From the NCBI GenBank assembly GCA_963747405.1, contig CAVVFG010000007.1, forward strand, positions 372,001-436,000: a DNA stretch of 64,000 nucleotides, given 5' to 3'. This DNA comes from Fodinibacter sp963747405 (lineage in GTDB: Bacteria > Actinomycetota > Actinomycetes > Actinomycetales > Dermatophilaceae). The notes beneath the pieces are model-generated. The model searched no databases, was not told the DNA's origin, and was given only the letters and a program-made list of their open reading frames with translations. Positions 33,946-42,485 of the stretch are shown here, piece by piece (the stretch's first letter is position 1; every line of letters begins with the position of its first letter). Made by a program: the position numbers and the translations under genes.

Positions 33946-35347
33946 CGTGCAGCCCACCACGAGGGCCGGAGCCCGCCAGGCCTCCGCCCCGGCTCCGGCG
34001 CGCACCGCCGGGCCGGCCCTGGTCTGGTTCGCGGTGCTCGGGGGGTTCCTCGCGTGGGGCACCCACCTCTTCCTCGCGTGGATCATCACCGAGCTGGTCT
34101 GCGTGCAGGGCCGCGCGGAGGTCGCCGGCCTCGACGTGCGGCTGGTGGCGGGAGTCCTCACCGCGCTCCCCGGCCTCGTCGCCGTCGCGGCCCTGCTGGT
34201 CGCGCTGCGGGCAGGCTGGGCGCTGCGGGACGCGCCGGACGACCGGCGGACCAACCGCGCGCGGTTCCTCCTGCGCATCGGGGCGTGGCTCAGCGCGTTC
34301 AGCCTCCTCATGATCCTCTTCGGTGCCGTCGCCGTGGTCAGCCTGCCGGTGTGCGGCAGCACCGGCCTCGCCACGAGTCCGCAGGCCCTGGCGTCGCGGC
34401 TGGGTGGCGGGCCCGGGCGCAGTGCGGCCGTCCCGGCGGTGCTCACGACACACGCGGGGGGTGCCGACGCGGCATCCGCCGGCGCGCTGCTCGTGCTTCC
34501 CGTCCTCGTGCTGTGGCTCGTCGCGCACCTCGTCGGCACGGCCCGGTGCGCCGGGCCCCGTCCCAGCCTGGCGCTCGGCGCCCGCCGCACCGGACCCTGG
34601 CGGCTCGTCGCCTTCGTCGCCGCGATCGGTGCCCTCGCGCTCGCGCTCGGCCCGTGGACCGATGCCGCCGTCGACCGCAGCCTCGCGGCCCACATGGGCC
34701 AGCACATGCTCCTCATGGTCGTGGCTGCCCCCCTGCTGGCGGCAGCAGCGCCGGGCACCCCGCTGCTGCTCCTGCTGCCGGTGCGCAGCCGGCACCGGGT
34801 CGCCCGAGCCCGGCACCGGCTGCGCACCACTCCGGTCGTGCGCGACCTCTTCGGTCCCGTCGCGGCCTGGCTGCTCAGCCTGGCGACGCTGTGGGTCTGG
34901 CACCTGCCGCCGCTGTACGAGGCGGCCCTGTCCGACCCGGCCCTGCACGCGCTCGAGCACGGGTGCTTCCTCGTGGGGGCGTGGGCGTTCTGGTGGCACG
35001 TGCTCCACGAGGGTCCGCAGCGGGTCCGGGGCGGTGCCGCCGTGCTCTACGTCTTCGCGGCGACCCTTCCGGCGGCCGCCCTGGGTGCGGTGCTCACCTT
35101 CGCCACGGCTCCCCTGTACCCGAGCCAGGCCTCGGGGGCGGTCGGCGCCGGGCTCGACCCGCTGCACGACCAGCAGCTCGCCGGGCTCATCATGTGGGTG
35201 CCGCCGGACATCCTCTACCTCCTGCTCACCGTGGCGCTGTTCCTGCCGTGGCTCTCCAAGCTGGCGGAGGACGACGCCGTCGTCGCGGTCCCGGCCGCTG
35301 CCGGCGCCCGGGCCGACGCGCTGTCCGCCTCCGAGGACGTCCGATGA
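33938..35347 (+). CDS. Caa3_CtaG-domain membrane protein with extra N-terminal membrane domain
   Basis: In this 469-aa protein, residues about 20-180 form a separate membrane domain (WFAVLGGFLAWGTHLFLAW; later FSLLMILFGAVAV; LVLPVLVLWLVAHLVG). Residues about 195-445 match the CtaG family of oxidase assembly proteins, with HMGQHMLLMVVAAPLL and LWVWHLPPLYEAALSDP carrying His residues that may bind copper. Start GTG 33938 lies 8 bp inside the subunit III gene. Family members assist CuB or haem insertion. The N-terminal half could be an additional oxidase subunit, an inference from operon position. Confidence 0.75.
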   Translation: MADVQPTTRAGARQASAPAPARTAGPALVWFAVLGGFLAWGTHLFLAWIITELVCVQGRAEVAGLDVRLVAGVLTALPGLVAVAALLVALRAGWALRDAPDDRRTNRARFLLRIGAWLSAFSLLMILFGAVAVVSLPVCGSTGLATSPQALASRLGGGPGRSAAVPAVLTTHAGGADAASAGALLVLPVLVLWLVAHLVGTARCAGPRPSLALGARRTGPWRLVAFVAAIGALALALGPWTDAAVDRSLAAHMGQHMLLMVVAAPLLAAAAPGTPLLLLLPVRSRHRVARARHRLRTTPVVRDLFGPVAAWLLSLATLWVWHLPPLYEAALSDPALHALEHGCFLVGAWAFWWHVLHEGPQRVRGGAAVLYVFAATLPAAALGAVLTFATAPLYPSQASGAVGAGLDPLHDQQLAGLIMWVPPDILYLLLTVALFLPWLSKLAEDDAVVAVPAAAGARADALSASEDVR

Positions 35348-35763
35348 ACGGGCGCCCGGCCGGCACCGGCCGTCGCCGCGCCGCCGCCCGGCTGGTGCTC
35401 CTCGTGGGCGTCCCGGCGGTCGTGCTGGCCGGGGTCGCCGGATGCGGCCAGACCGCGCGGGACACCGGCATCCGCGTGCCGGGCGGCGACCCGGGCCGCG
35501 GCGCGGAGCTGATCCGGTCCTACGGCTGCGGCAGCTGCCACACGGTCGACGGGGTCGACGGCGCCGACGGGCTCGTCGGGCCGCCGCTCACCGACTTCGG
35601 CCGGCGCGCCTACATCGCCGGTGAGCTCCCCAACGGCCCCGACACCCTGCAACGCTGGATCCGCGACCCGCAGGGCGTGGAACCCGGCACCGCGATGCCC
35701 GACCTCGACGTCACGCCGACCGACGCCCGCGACCTGGCCGCGTTCCTCCTGGGGTCGCGATGA
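35344..35763 (+). CDS. Membrane-anchored monohaem cytochrome c lipoprotein
   Basis: This 139-aa protein has a signal peptide ending in the lipobox LAGVAGC (about 27-33) and one class I cytochrome c domain with CGSCH (haem) and axial Met in TAMPDLDV. Its likely job is to shuttle electrons between the bc1 complex and the CuA subunit, both encoded in the same operon. It overlaps the CtaG-like stop (ATGA) and the next gene by 4 bp. Maturation requires the adjacent divergent ccm genes or another system. Confidence 0.88.
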   Translation: MNGRPAGTGRRRAAARLVLLVGVPAVVLAGVAGCGQTARDTGIRVPGGDPGRGAELIRSYGCGSCHTVDGVDGADGLVGPPLTDFGRRAYIAGELPNGPDTLQRWIRDPQGVEPGTAMPDLDVTPTDARDLAAFLLGSR

Positions 35764-36635
35764 GGACCATCCGCCACCACTCCCCCGGCCGGGCACCGCG
35801 CACGCTCGTCCTCCTCGCCGGCGTGCCGGCAGCCGCCTGGCTGTGCGTCGTCCTCCTCGGCGGTACCGCCCCCTCCGGGGCCACGGCCGCCCTCCCGGCC
35901 GTTCCGCGCGCGGCCACGAGCAGCCCCGACCCCGTGCCCGCCGTCTCGCCCCCGGTGGGCGACCCGGGCACCGTGCCCGTTCCCTCACCGACCGACCCCG
36001 TGGCGAGGGGCCGGCTGCTGTACGGCGGGAACTGTGCGAGCTGCCACGGCCAGCAGGGGCAGGGCTCCCCCCGCGGACCGGACCTGCGCTCGGTCGGCAC
36101 CGCGAGCACCGACTTCCAGCTGCGCACCGGACGGATGCCGGTCGCCGCCCCCGTGCAGGAGCCCCGCTCGGGCCCGCCGGCCTTCGGTTCCGCCGACATC
36201 GATGCCCTGGTCGCCTTCGTCGACACCCTGGGCGACGGCACCGGACCGGGCATCCCCCGGGTCACCCCCGGCGACCCTCAGCGCGGGCGCGAGCTGTACC
36301 TCACCAACTGCGCCGCCTGCCACTCCTCGAGCGGGGTCGGGGCGGTGCTGCCCGCCGGCCACGTCGCCCCGAGCCTCCTCGGCACCGCCCACACCCAGCT
36401 CGGCGAGGCCGTGCGGGTGGGTCCGGGAGTGATGCCCGTGTTCCCGCAGTCGGCACTCGGCGACGGTGACGTCGGCGACATCGCCGCCTACGTCGACTCA
36501 CTGGGCACCACGCGGGACCACGGCGGCTGGCCGATCGGCGCGGTCGGACCGGTGACCGAGGGCGCCATCGGCTGGCTGGTCGGCCTGGGCCTGGTGCTCC
36601 TGCTCGCGCGACGGCTCGGGAAGCGGGCACCGTGA
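35760..36635 (+). CDS. qcrC: Dihaem cytochrome c subunit of bc1 complex (QcrC-like)
   Basis: This 291-aa protein has an N-terminal signal anchor at about 15-32, two cytochrome c domains with CASCH (about 92-96) and CAACH (about 184-188), and a C-terminal TM helix (IGWLVGLGLVLLLARRLG). This is the QcrC layout of actinobacterial bcc complexes. ATG at 35760 overlaps the previous stop. It stands before the Rieske and cytochrome b genes in the standard actinobacterial order. As the usual main qcrCAB is normally elsewhere, this may be a second copy, but I cannot see the rest of the genome. Confidence 0.88.
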   Translation: MRTIRHHSPGRAPRTLVLLAGVPAAAWLCVVLLGGTAPSGATAALPAVPRAATSSPDPVPAVSPPVGDPGTVPVPSPTDPVARGRLLYGGNCASCHGQQGQGSPRGPDLRSVGTASTDFQLRTGRMPVAAPVQEPRSGPPAFGSADIDALVAFVDTLGDGTGPGIPRVTPGDPQRGRELYLTNCAACHSSSGVGAVLPAGHVAPSLLGTAHTQLGEAVRVGPGVMPVFPQSALGDGDVGDIAAYVDSLGTTRDHGGWPIGAVGPVTEGAIGWLVGLGLVLLLARRLGKRAP

Positions 36636-37516
36636 TGCGCTGGCGCACCCCCAACGCGCCGCGGCGCTCCGCCGTGCCCCGTGGGCCACAGCGGCGGGCG
36701 GCGGCCGGGTTCGCCCTCACCGTGGTGGGGGCCGTCGGCTTCGCCTGGGCCGAGCTCGCCGGGGCCGACCTGCGCTGGCAGGGCGTCACGCTCGCCGCTG
36801 CCCTCGCCGGCCTGGCCTACGGCTTCGCCGCGTGGACCGCCCTGCTCCCGCCGGGACCCGCCGTCGAGGAGCGCGAGCCGATGCCCTCCCCCGCCACCGA
36901 CCGGCGGGTGCTGGCCGAGGACCTCGGTCGCGCCGACGGTGGCATCGTCTCGGCACCGCTGCCCCGCCGGGTGCTCACCGCGGCCCTGTCCGTGCTCGGC
37001 CTGGCGGTCCTGGTGCCCCTGCGGTCCCTGCGCGGCTCGGGTCCACCGGCCGACGAGGCACTGGCGAACACCGCCTGGCGTGCCGGCGTGCGGGTCGTGC
37101 GCGGCGACGGTACCCCCGTGCGCCTGACCGACCTCGACGTGGGCACCGCCCTCACCGTGCACCCCGAGGGCCACGTCGAGGACGCGGATGCGGGCGTGAT
37201 GCTGGTCCGCGTCCCACCCGAGCGGCTGGCCCTGGGCCCCGAGCGCCAGGGGTGGACCGTCGAGGGAGTGGTGGCGTACTCCAAGCTGTGCACGCACGCC
37301 GGGTGCCCGGTGGGCCTGTTCGCGCAGGACACCGGGCAGTTGCTCTGCCCCTGCCACCAGTCGGTCTTCGACGTCTACCACGGTGCCGAGCCGCGCTTCG
37401 GGCCGGCCGCCCGGCCACTGCCCCAGCTCCCGCTCTCGCTGGGAGCGGACGGCATCCTGGTCGCGGACGGTGACTTCCCCACACCTCCAGGGCCCGGCTA
37501 CTGGAGGACGTCGTGA
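36632..37516 (+). CDS. qcrA: Rieske iron-sulfur protein of bc1 complex (QcrA-like)
   Basis: This 294-aa protein has about three N-terminal membrane helices, as in actinobacterial QcrA (20-125), and a Rieske domain with CTHAGC (about 227-232) and CPCHQS (about 246-251). These are the ligands of the 2Fe-2S cluster. The start is GTG 36632 or ATG 36635; the former overlaps the qcrC stop (GTGA). It moves electrons from quinol at the outer face to cytochrome c. It is coupled to qcrB downstream. Confidence 0.9.
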   Translation: MMRWRTPNAPRRSAVPRGPQRRAAAGFALTVVGAVGFAWAELAGADLRWQGVTLAAALAGLAYGFAAWTALLPPGPAVEEREPMPSPATDRRVLAEDLGRADGGIVSAPLPRRVLTAALSVLGLAVLVPLRSLRGSGPPADEALANTAWRAGVRVVRGDGTPVRLTDLDVGTALTVHPEGHVEDADAGVMLVRVPPERLALGPERQGWTVEGVVAYSKLCTHAGCPVGLFAQDTGQLLCPCHQSVFDVYHGAEPRFGPAARPLPQLPLSLGADGILVADGDFPTPPGPGYWRTS

Positions 37517-38961
37517 TCCCCCGCCTGGCCTCCCGCCGGGCCGGTGACTGGCTCGACGACCGCCTGCGGCTGTCCCGGGTCACCCGCCACACCGTCGGCA
37601 AGGTCTTCCCCGACCACTGGACCTTCATGCTGGGCGAGGTCGCCCTCTACTCCTTCCTCGTGCTCCTGCTGACCGGCACGTTCCTCACCTTCTTCTTCGA
37701 CCCGACGACGGCCGAGCGGGTCTACCAGGGCAGCTACCAGCCGCTGTCCGGGTCCAGCGTGTCGGGCGCCTACGCGTCCGCGGTCCAGCTGAGCTTCGAC
37801 GTGCAGGGCGGCCTGCTCATCCGCCAGGTGCACCACTGGGCCGCGCTGCTGTTCATCGCGGCCGTGGTCGTCCACCTCGTGCGGATCTTCCTCACCGCCG
37901 CGTACCGCCGCCCCCGCGAGCTGAACTGGGTGGTCGGGCTCACCATGCTGCTGCTCGCCATGCTCAACGGGTTCACCGGGTACTCCCTGCCCGACGACCT
38001 GCTCTCCGGCACCGGGCTGCGGATCGCCTCGGCCGTGCTGCTGTCGATCCCCCTCGTCGGGGCCCGGCTGCAGTTCCTCCTCATGGGTGGGGAGTTCCCG
38101 GGCGAGGCCACCGAGCAGCGCATGTTCATCGCCCACGTCCTGCTCGTGCCGGCCCTGCTGACCGCCCTGGTCGCCGTCCACCTCGCCGTGCTCGTGCGCC
38201 AGAAGCACACCCAGTTCCCCGGCCCGGGACGGCGCACGACCAACGTCGTCGGCTCGCGGATGTGGCCCTCGTACGCGTTCCGGTCGCTGGCCCTGCTCGC
38301 CGGGGTGGCGGCGGTGCTCGCCGGCCTCGGGGGGCTCGTGCAGATCAACCCGGTGTGGCTCTGGGGCCCCTTCGACCCGACGCTGGCGACGTCCCCCGCC
38401 CAACCGGACTGGTACGTCGGCTGGCTCGACGGCGCCCTGCGCCTGTTCCCGCCGTGGGAGTTCCGGGTGGCCGGGTACCTGGTGCCCAACGTCTTCTGGG
38501 CAGGGGTGGTGCTTCCGGCCGTGGGCTTCGGCGTGCTCTACGCCTGGCCCTGGATCGACCGGCGCATCACCGGTGACCGTGCCGAGCACCACGTCCTCGA
38601 GCGGCCCCGGGAACGCCCCTTCCGGGTGGCCGTGCTCGTCGGGGCGCTCACCTTCCTCGGCCTGCTCCTCCTCGCCGGTGCCGAGGACATCGCGGCGCGG
38701 GTCTGGCGCTGGCCGGTGCACGACGTCATCGTCGCGATGCGCATCGCCACGCTCGTCCTGCCACCCGTCGCCGCGGCACTGGCCTACCTCGTCACCAGGG
38801 CACTGCTGCGCTCGGGGGCACCCTCCCTCGCGGAGATGCCGTTGCGGGCGCCCGACGACGAGGACGACCCCGGCACGACGGCATGGCCGTCGGAGCCGGT
38901 GGAGGACGCGGCGCTGCGCCGCCCCCCGCTGGGCGTCAGCCGAGGTGCGGGTGATGAGTGA
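37513..38961 (+). CDS. qcrB: Cytochrome b subunit of bc1 complex (QcrB-like)
   Basis: This 482-aa protein has the cytochrome b helices with haem histidines in QVHHWAALLFIAAVVVHLVR and in FIAHVLLVP and ALVAVHLAVL. The Qo-site motif is PDWY instead of PEWY, a known actinobacterial variant. It has a short hydrophilic C-terminal tail. GTG at 37513 overlaps the qcrA stop. It completes a full bc1-caa3 chain with the upstream genes. The next gene (38954) starts 8 bp before its stop. Confidence 0.9.
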   Translation: MIPRLASRRAGDWLDDRLRLSRVTRHTVGKVFPDHWTFMLGEVALYSFLVLLLTGTFLTFFFDPTTAERVYQGSYQPLSGSSVSGAYASAVQLSFDVQGGLLIRQVHHWAALLFIAAVVVHLVRIFLTAAYRRPRELNWVVGLTMLLLAMLNGFTGYSLPDDLLSGTGLRIASAVLLSIPLVGARLQFLLMGGEFPGEATEQRMFIAHVLLVPALLTALVAVHLAVLVRQKHTQFPGPGRRTTNVVGSRMWPSYAFRSLALLAGVAAVLAGLGGLVQINPVWLWGPFDPTLATSPAQPDWYVGWLDGALRLFPPWEFRVAGYLVPNVFWAGVVLPAVGFGVLYAWPWIDRRITGDRAEHHVLERPRERPFRVAVLVGALTFLGLLLLAGAEDIAARVWRWPVHDVIVAMRIATLVLPPVAAALAYLVTRALLRSGAPSLAEMPLRAPDDEDDPGTTAWPSEPVEDAALRRPPLGVSRGAGDE

Positions 38962-39271
38962 GCGGCAGGCTCGGCTCCGGGTGCACCGCGACGGCTCCGC
39001 GTGGCGCTGGAGCTACCAGCGCGACGCGGGCGACGGTGAGGCGCTGGAGCTGGCGTCGTCCATCGCGTTCCTCGACGCCGACACCGCGCAGGAGGCGGCG
39101 CGCACCGCCTACCCCGACGTGGTGCTGGTGCCGCCGCAGCCGGACACGTCCCCAGCACCGCGCTCCAGGGCGCGGGCCCTGGTCCTCGCCGCCGTCTGCG
39201 CGGTGTTGGTCATCCGCACCCGGCGCCGGTCGTCGGGCAGGCGGATCGTGCGTCCCGTCGCGTCGAGGTGA
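38954..39271 (+). CDS. Small protein with possible C-terminal membrane helix
   Basis: This 105-aa protein has an N-terminal soluble part with RLRVHRDGSAWRWSYQRDAG and a DADTAQEAARTAYPDVV segment that reminds me of DUF1508-type tryptophan-rich beta proteins. A hydrophobic stretch (ARALVLAAVCAVLVI) and a basic tail follow. The ATG at 38954 overlaps the qcrB stop frame by 8 bp. Its 3' end overlaps the convergent selB frame by 163 bp, so one of the two ends is probably not what it seems. Function is unknown. Confidence 0.55.
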   Translation: MSERQARLRVHRDGSAWRWSYQRDAGDGEALELASSIAFLDADTAQEAARTAYPDVVLVPPQPDTSPAPRSRARALVLAAVCAVLVIRTRRRSSGRRIVRPVASR

Positions 39272-40947
39272 CCCAGGAGCGGCACGGCGACGCGCCGGGT
39301 CGTGCCCAGGGCACGACGAGCCTCACTGACCGAGAAGGGCTGGGGCAGCTCACCCAGCCGGGCAACGGCGGTGTCGACGGCACCGGGCAGCAGGACGACG
39401 CCGGGGGCCAGCCGCAGTACGTGGCCCGTGCGGTGCAGCAGGCCGGTCGTCGCGTCGTCGACCCCGAGCCTCGCCAGCTCGCCGGCCTCCGGGGCGGCGA
39501 ACGGCTCCCGGGCGAGCGCGTCGGACAGCCGGGCGAGCGCGTCGAGGGCGGCGGCCGGCAGTGGCGCCCCCCGACCGGTGGTGAGCCGGCCGCCCCGCAC
39601 CCGCAGCGGCGGCGCGCGCAGGGCGTCGACGAGCGCGGGGTCGGGCAGCTGCAGCGAGCGTGCGGCCGCGAGCGGCGCCACGCCCCCGAGCCCGCAGTCC
39701 TCGGCCGCCTCCACGAGTGCCACGAGGCGGCGGCGCAGCTCGTCGGCCAGCTCGGGCCCGACGAGCCAGTCGCCGGCGGCGACGGTCCCCGGCGGCAGCG
39801 ACCCGACGGCCACGCCCGCCCGGTGCAGCTGCGAGGCGCGCACGATCCCGCGCCGCGCCAGCTCGGCACCCACCGACTGCTCTGTCGTCTGGAGCTGCTC
39901 GGCGCGCGCCGCCGCCGCCCCCCGCCGTCGCAGCGGCGGGGGCACCGGGTCGATCACCTCCACGCCCCACGTGGCCCGGCTGCCCGGGTCGCGCAGCACC
40001 GCCCGGTCGCCGACCCGCAGGGGGACGCCGGTCGCCAGCGCCAGGCGCCAGACCCGGTCGCCGAGGCGGCGGGCGCGCACCGAGACCCGCGCCGTCCCGA
40101 CGTGCAGCACCGGACGCTCGGGCACCTCCGGCGGCCCGACGAGTGCCACGTCGACGAGGTCGCTGTGCAGGAAGGCCTCGGGCGTCAGCAGCGCGGTGCC
40201 CCGCGTGACACCGTCCGGTGCGCGCCCGCCGAGGTCGAGGGCCACCCGGGCCGGCGCCGGCACCTGCTGCCGGCGGGTCCCGAGCGCCTCGAGCCCGCGC
40301 ACCCGCACCCGGCCCTCTGCCGCCGCGAGCTCGTCGCCCACCGCGACCGTCCCGGAGACCAGGGTGCCGGTGACCACCGTGCCGGCTCCGCGCACGTGGA
40401 AGCGACGGTCCACCCAGAGCCGGACGTCGGCGTCCGGGTCAGGGGCCGGCACCCGCTGCAGCACGCTCGCGAGGGTGGCGCGCAGGGTCGGCAGGCCCGA
40501 CCCGGTGCGCCCGCTCACGACGACGGCAGGAGCACCGGCGAGGGAGGTCCGGCCCAGCTCGGCGGTCGCGCGGGCCAGCGCCGGGGCGGGGTCGGCGAGG
40601 TCGGCGCGGGTGACGACGAGCAGCCCGTGCCCGACGCCCAGGGCGTCCAGGGCCGCCAGGTGCTCGGCCGCCTGCGGCATCCACGGGTCGTCGGCCGCGA
40701 CGACGAGCATCGCCACCGGAGCCGGGCCGAGACCGGCCAGGGTCGTGGCGATGAACCGCTCGTGCCCGGGCACGTCGACGAAGGCCACCTCGCCCACGTC
40801 GCCGAGGGTGGTCCAGCAGTAGCCGAGCTCGATGGAGAGGCCTCGCCGGCGCTCCTCGACCAGTCGGTCCGGGTCCTGCCCGGTCAGCGCGCGGACCAGC
40901 GTCGACTTGCCGTGGTCGACGTGGCCGGCGGTGGCGACGACGTGCAC
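39109..40947 (-). CDS. selB: Selenocysteine-specific elongation factor SelB
   Basis: This 612-aa GTPase brings Sec-tRNA(Sec) to UGA codons. It has G1 AGHVDHGKST (7-16), G3 DVPGHERF (about 56-63), NKxD-like TRAD (about 109-112), EF-Tu-like domains 2 and 3, and C-terminal winged helices that read the SECIS hairpin. GTG at 40947 overlaps the selA stop region. The last winged helix should end near LPDDRRRVR (about 39225); the frame runs on 39 codons further, overlapping the convergent 105-aa gene. The size is normal for bacterial SelB. Confidence 0.93.
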   Translation of the reverse strand: MHVVATAGHVDHGKSTLVRALTGQDPDRLVEERRRGLSIELGYCWTTLGDVGEVAFVDVPGHERFIATTLAGLGPAPVAMLVVAADDPWMPQAAEHLAALDALGVGHGLLVVTRADLADPAPALARATAELGRTSLAGAPAVVVSGRTGSGLPTLRATLASVLQRVPAPDPDADVRLWVDRRFHVRGAGTVVTGTLVSGTVAVGDELAAAEGRVRVRGLEALGTRRQQVPAPARVALDLGGRAPDGVTRGTALLTPEAFLHSDLVDVALVGPPEVPERPVLHVGTARVSVRARRLGDRVWRLALATGVPLRVGDRAVLRDPGSRATWGVEVIDPVPPPLRRRGAAAARAEQLQTTEQSVGAELARRGIVRASQLHRAGVAVGSLPPGTVAAGDWLVGPELADELRRRLVALVEAAEDCGLGGVAPLAAARSLQLPDPALVDALRAPPLRVRGGRLTTGRGAPLPAAALDALARLSDALAREPFAAPEAGELARLGVDDATTGLLHRTGHVLRLAPGVVLLPGAVDTAVARLGELPQPFSVSEARRALGTTRRVAVPLLGHLDATGRTIRLPDDRRRVRMTNTAQTAARTRARALERGAGDVSGCGGTSTTSG

Positions 40948-40948
40948 G

Positions 40949-42241
40949 TCAGGCCTCGGTCGCGAGGCAGCGGCGCACGGCCGCGACGAGGGTGGCGTCC
41001 TGGTCCTCGGGCACGGTGAGGAGGTCGAGGAGCAGCCCGCCGTCGTGGACGCGGCCCACCACGGCCGGGTCGCCGAGCCGCAGCCGGGCGGCCACGGCGG
41101 CCGGGAGGCGCAGCGCCGCACTCGGCAGGGCCACTCCCGGGGCACCCCCGCCACCCACGCGGCCCTGCGAGCGCACGGCGACGGCAGGCGGGCCGACGGC
41201 GGCGGCCAGGCGGGTCGCCCGGTGCCACAGCGCCTGCGGGTCGGCCTCGAGGGCGAGCGCCACCGGTGTCGGCGGGCCCACGAGGGTCGCCTCGAGGGCG
41301 GCGAGGGTGAGCTTGTCGACCCGCAGCGCCCGGGCCATCGGGTGACGGCGCAGCTGCTGCACCAGCCCGGCCTCGCCCAGCACGAGGCCGCACTGCGGCC
41401 CCCCGAGCAGCTTGTCGCCGGATGCCGTGACCAGTGCCGCGCCGTCGCGCAGCGTCGAGGCGGCATCCGGTTCGTCGGGCAGGCGTGAATGCGGCCGCAG
41501 CAGCCCGGAGCCGATGTCGGCGACGACGGGCAGGCCGAGGGAGGCCAGCTCGGACACCGCGACGCTCGAGGTGAACCCCTCCACCCGGAAGTTCGACGGA
41601 TGCACCTTGAGGACGAACGCGGTGTGCGCCCCCACGGCCCGCGCGTAGTCGTCGAGGCGGACACGGTTCGTCGTGCCCACCTCGCGCAGGCGCACGCCCA
41701 CCGACTCGACGAGCTCGGGGATGCGGAACCCGTCGCCGATCTCGACGAGCTCGCCGCGGGCGACGACGACCTCGCGGTCCGCGGCCAGCGCACGGGCGGC
41801 GAGGGCGAGGGCGGCCGCCCCGTTGCCCACGACGTGCACGTCCCCCGCCTCGGGGACGGCGGCGCGCAGGGCCGCCAGCGCCCCCGCGCCCCGCGGACCG
41901 CGCCGGGCCGTCGCGAGGTCGAGCTCGACGTCGGTGGTGCCGGCCGCCGTGACGAGGGCCTCGACCGCCGCCGCCGACAGCGCTGCCCGGCCCAGGTTGG
42001 TGTGCACCACCACGCCGGTGGCGTTGACGACCGGTCGCAACGAGGTGCTCCGTGCCGGCAGCGCTCCCACCACGGCATCCGGCACCTCCTCCGGCGGCAC
42101 GTGACCGCGCCGGCAGGAGTCGAGCACCGTCGCGACGACCTCCTTGACCCGGCGGCGCCCGAGCCGCTCGACCGCGTCGAGGACGCGGGGGTCCGCGAGC
42201 ACCGTGTCGGTCCTCGGGACCCGGCGGCGGGGATCCTCCAC
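40949..42241 (-). CDS. selA: L-seryl-tRNA(Sec) selenium transferase SelA
   Basis: This 430-aa PLP enzyme converts Ser-tRNA(Sec) to Sec-tRNA(Sec) using selenophosphate. It has the conserved NATGVVVHTNLGRA segment, the PLP lysine in SGDKLLGGPQCG (about residue 283), and KVHPSNFRVEGF near the substrate site. The ATG start at 42241 lies 26 bp from the CCA end of the tRNA-Sec gene. selA and selB form a leftward pair with selC upstream. Confidence 0.94.
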   Translation of the reverse strand: MEDPRRRVPRTDTVLADPRVLDAVERLGRRRVKEVVATVLDSCRRGHVPPEEVPDAVVGALPARSTSLRPVVNATGVVVHTNLGRAALSAAAVEALVTAAGTTDVELDLATARRGPRGAGALAALRAAVPEAGDVHVVGNGAAALALAARALAADREVVVARGELVEIGDGFRIPELVESVGVRLREVGTTNRVRLDDYARAVGAHTAFVLKVHPSNFRVEGFTSSVAVSELASLGLPVVADIGSGLLRPHSRLPDEPDAASTLRDGAALVTASGDKLLGGPQCGLVLGEAGLVQQLRRHPMARALRVDKLTLAALEATLVGPPTPVALALEADPQALWHRATRLAAAVGPPAVAVRSQGRVGGGGAPGVALPSAALRLPAAVAARLRLGDPAVVGRVHDGGLLLDLLTVPEDQDATLVAAVRRCLATEA

Positions 42242-42267
42242 TCCGCGGTCCTTTCCGGCAGGTGCTG

Positions 42268-42362
42268 TGGCGGAGGCGGACGGGAATCGAACCCGCCTGA
42301 CCGAGGTGCTCGGTCACGTCGGTGTTGAAGACCGCGCCCGTCACCAGACGAGGAACGCCTCC
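42268..42362 (-). tRNA. selC: tRNA-Sec (anticodon UCA)
   Basis: Read on the minus strand, this 95-nt gene begins GGAGGCGT and ends CGCCTCC-G-CCA, so the CCA end is encoded. The anticodon loop CTTCAAC has anticodon TCA. The T-loop is TTCGATT with a 5-bp stem. A long variable arm (GACCGAG...CTCGGTC, perfect 7-bp stem) and the unusual length are typical of tRNA-Sec. The eighth acceptor pair is a T/C mismatch. It lies between selA and the formate dehydrogenase gene. Confidence 0.93.
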
Positions 42363-42485
42363 ACCGGCGACCCTAGCCCGCAGTGGCGCCGGAGCGGTCC
42401 GGCCGTGCAGCGTTTCCCCCGGCCCGGGGCGGGTACCGCTAGCGTGACGAAGGCGCCGCCCGAGGCGCGGAGAGGACGGTGGACC

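Noticed and set aside
42144..42485. N-terminal extension of fdhA to TTG 42144
   Set aside because: It runs through selA antisense and the tRNA-Sec gene; GTG 42486 has a ribosome-binding site and family-like N-terminus.
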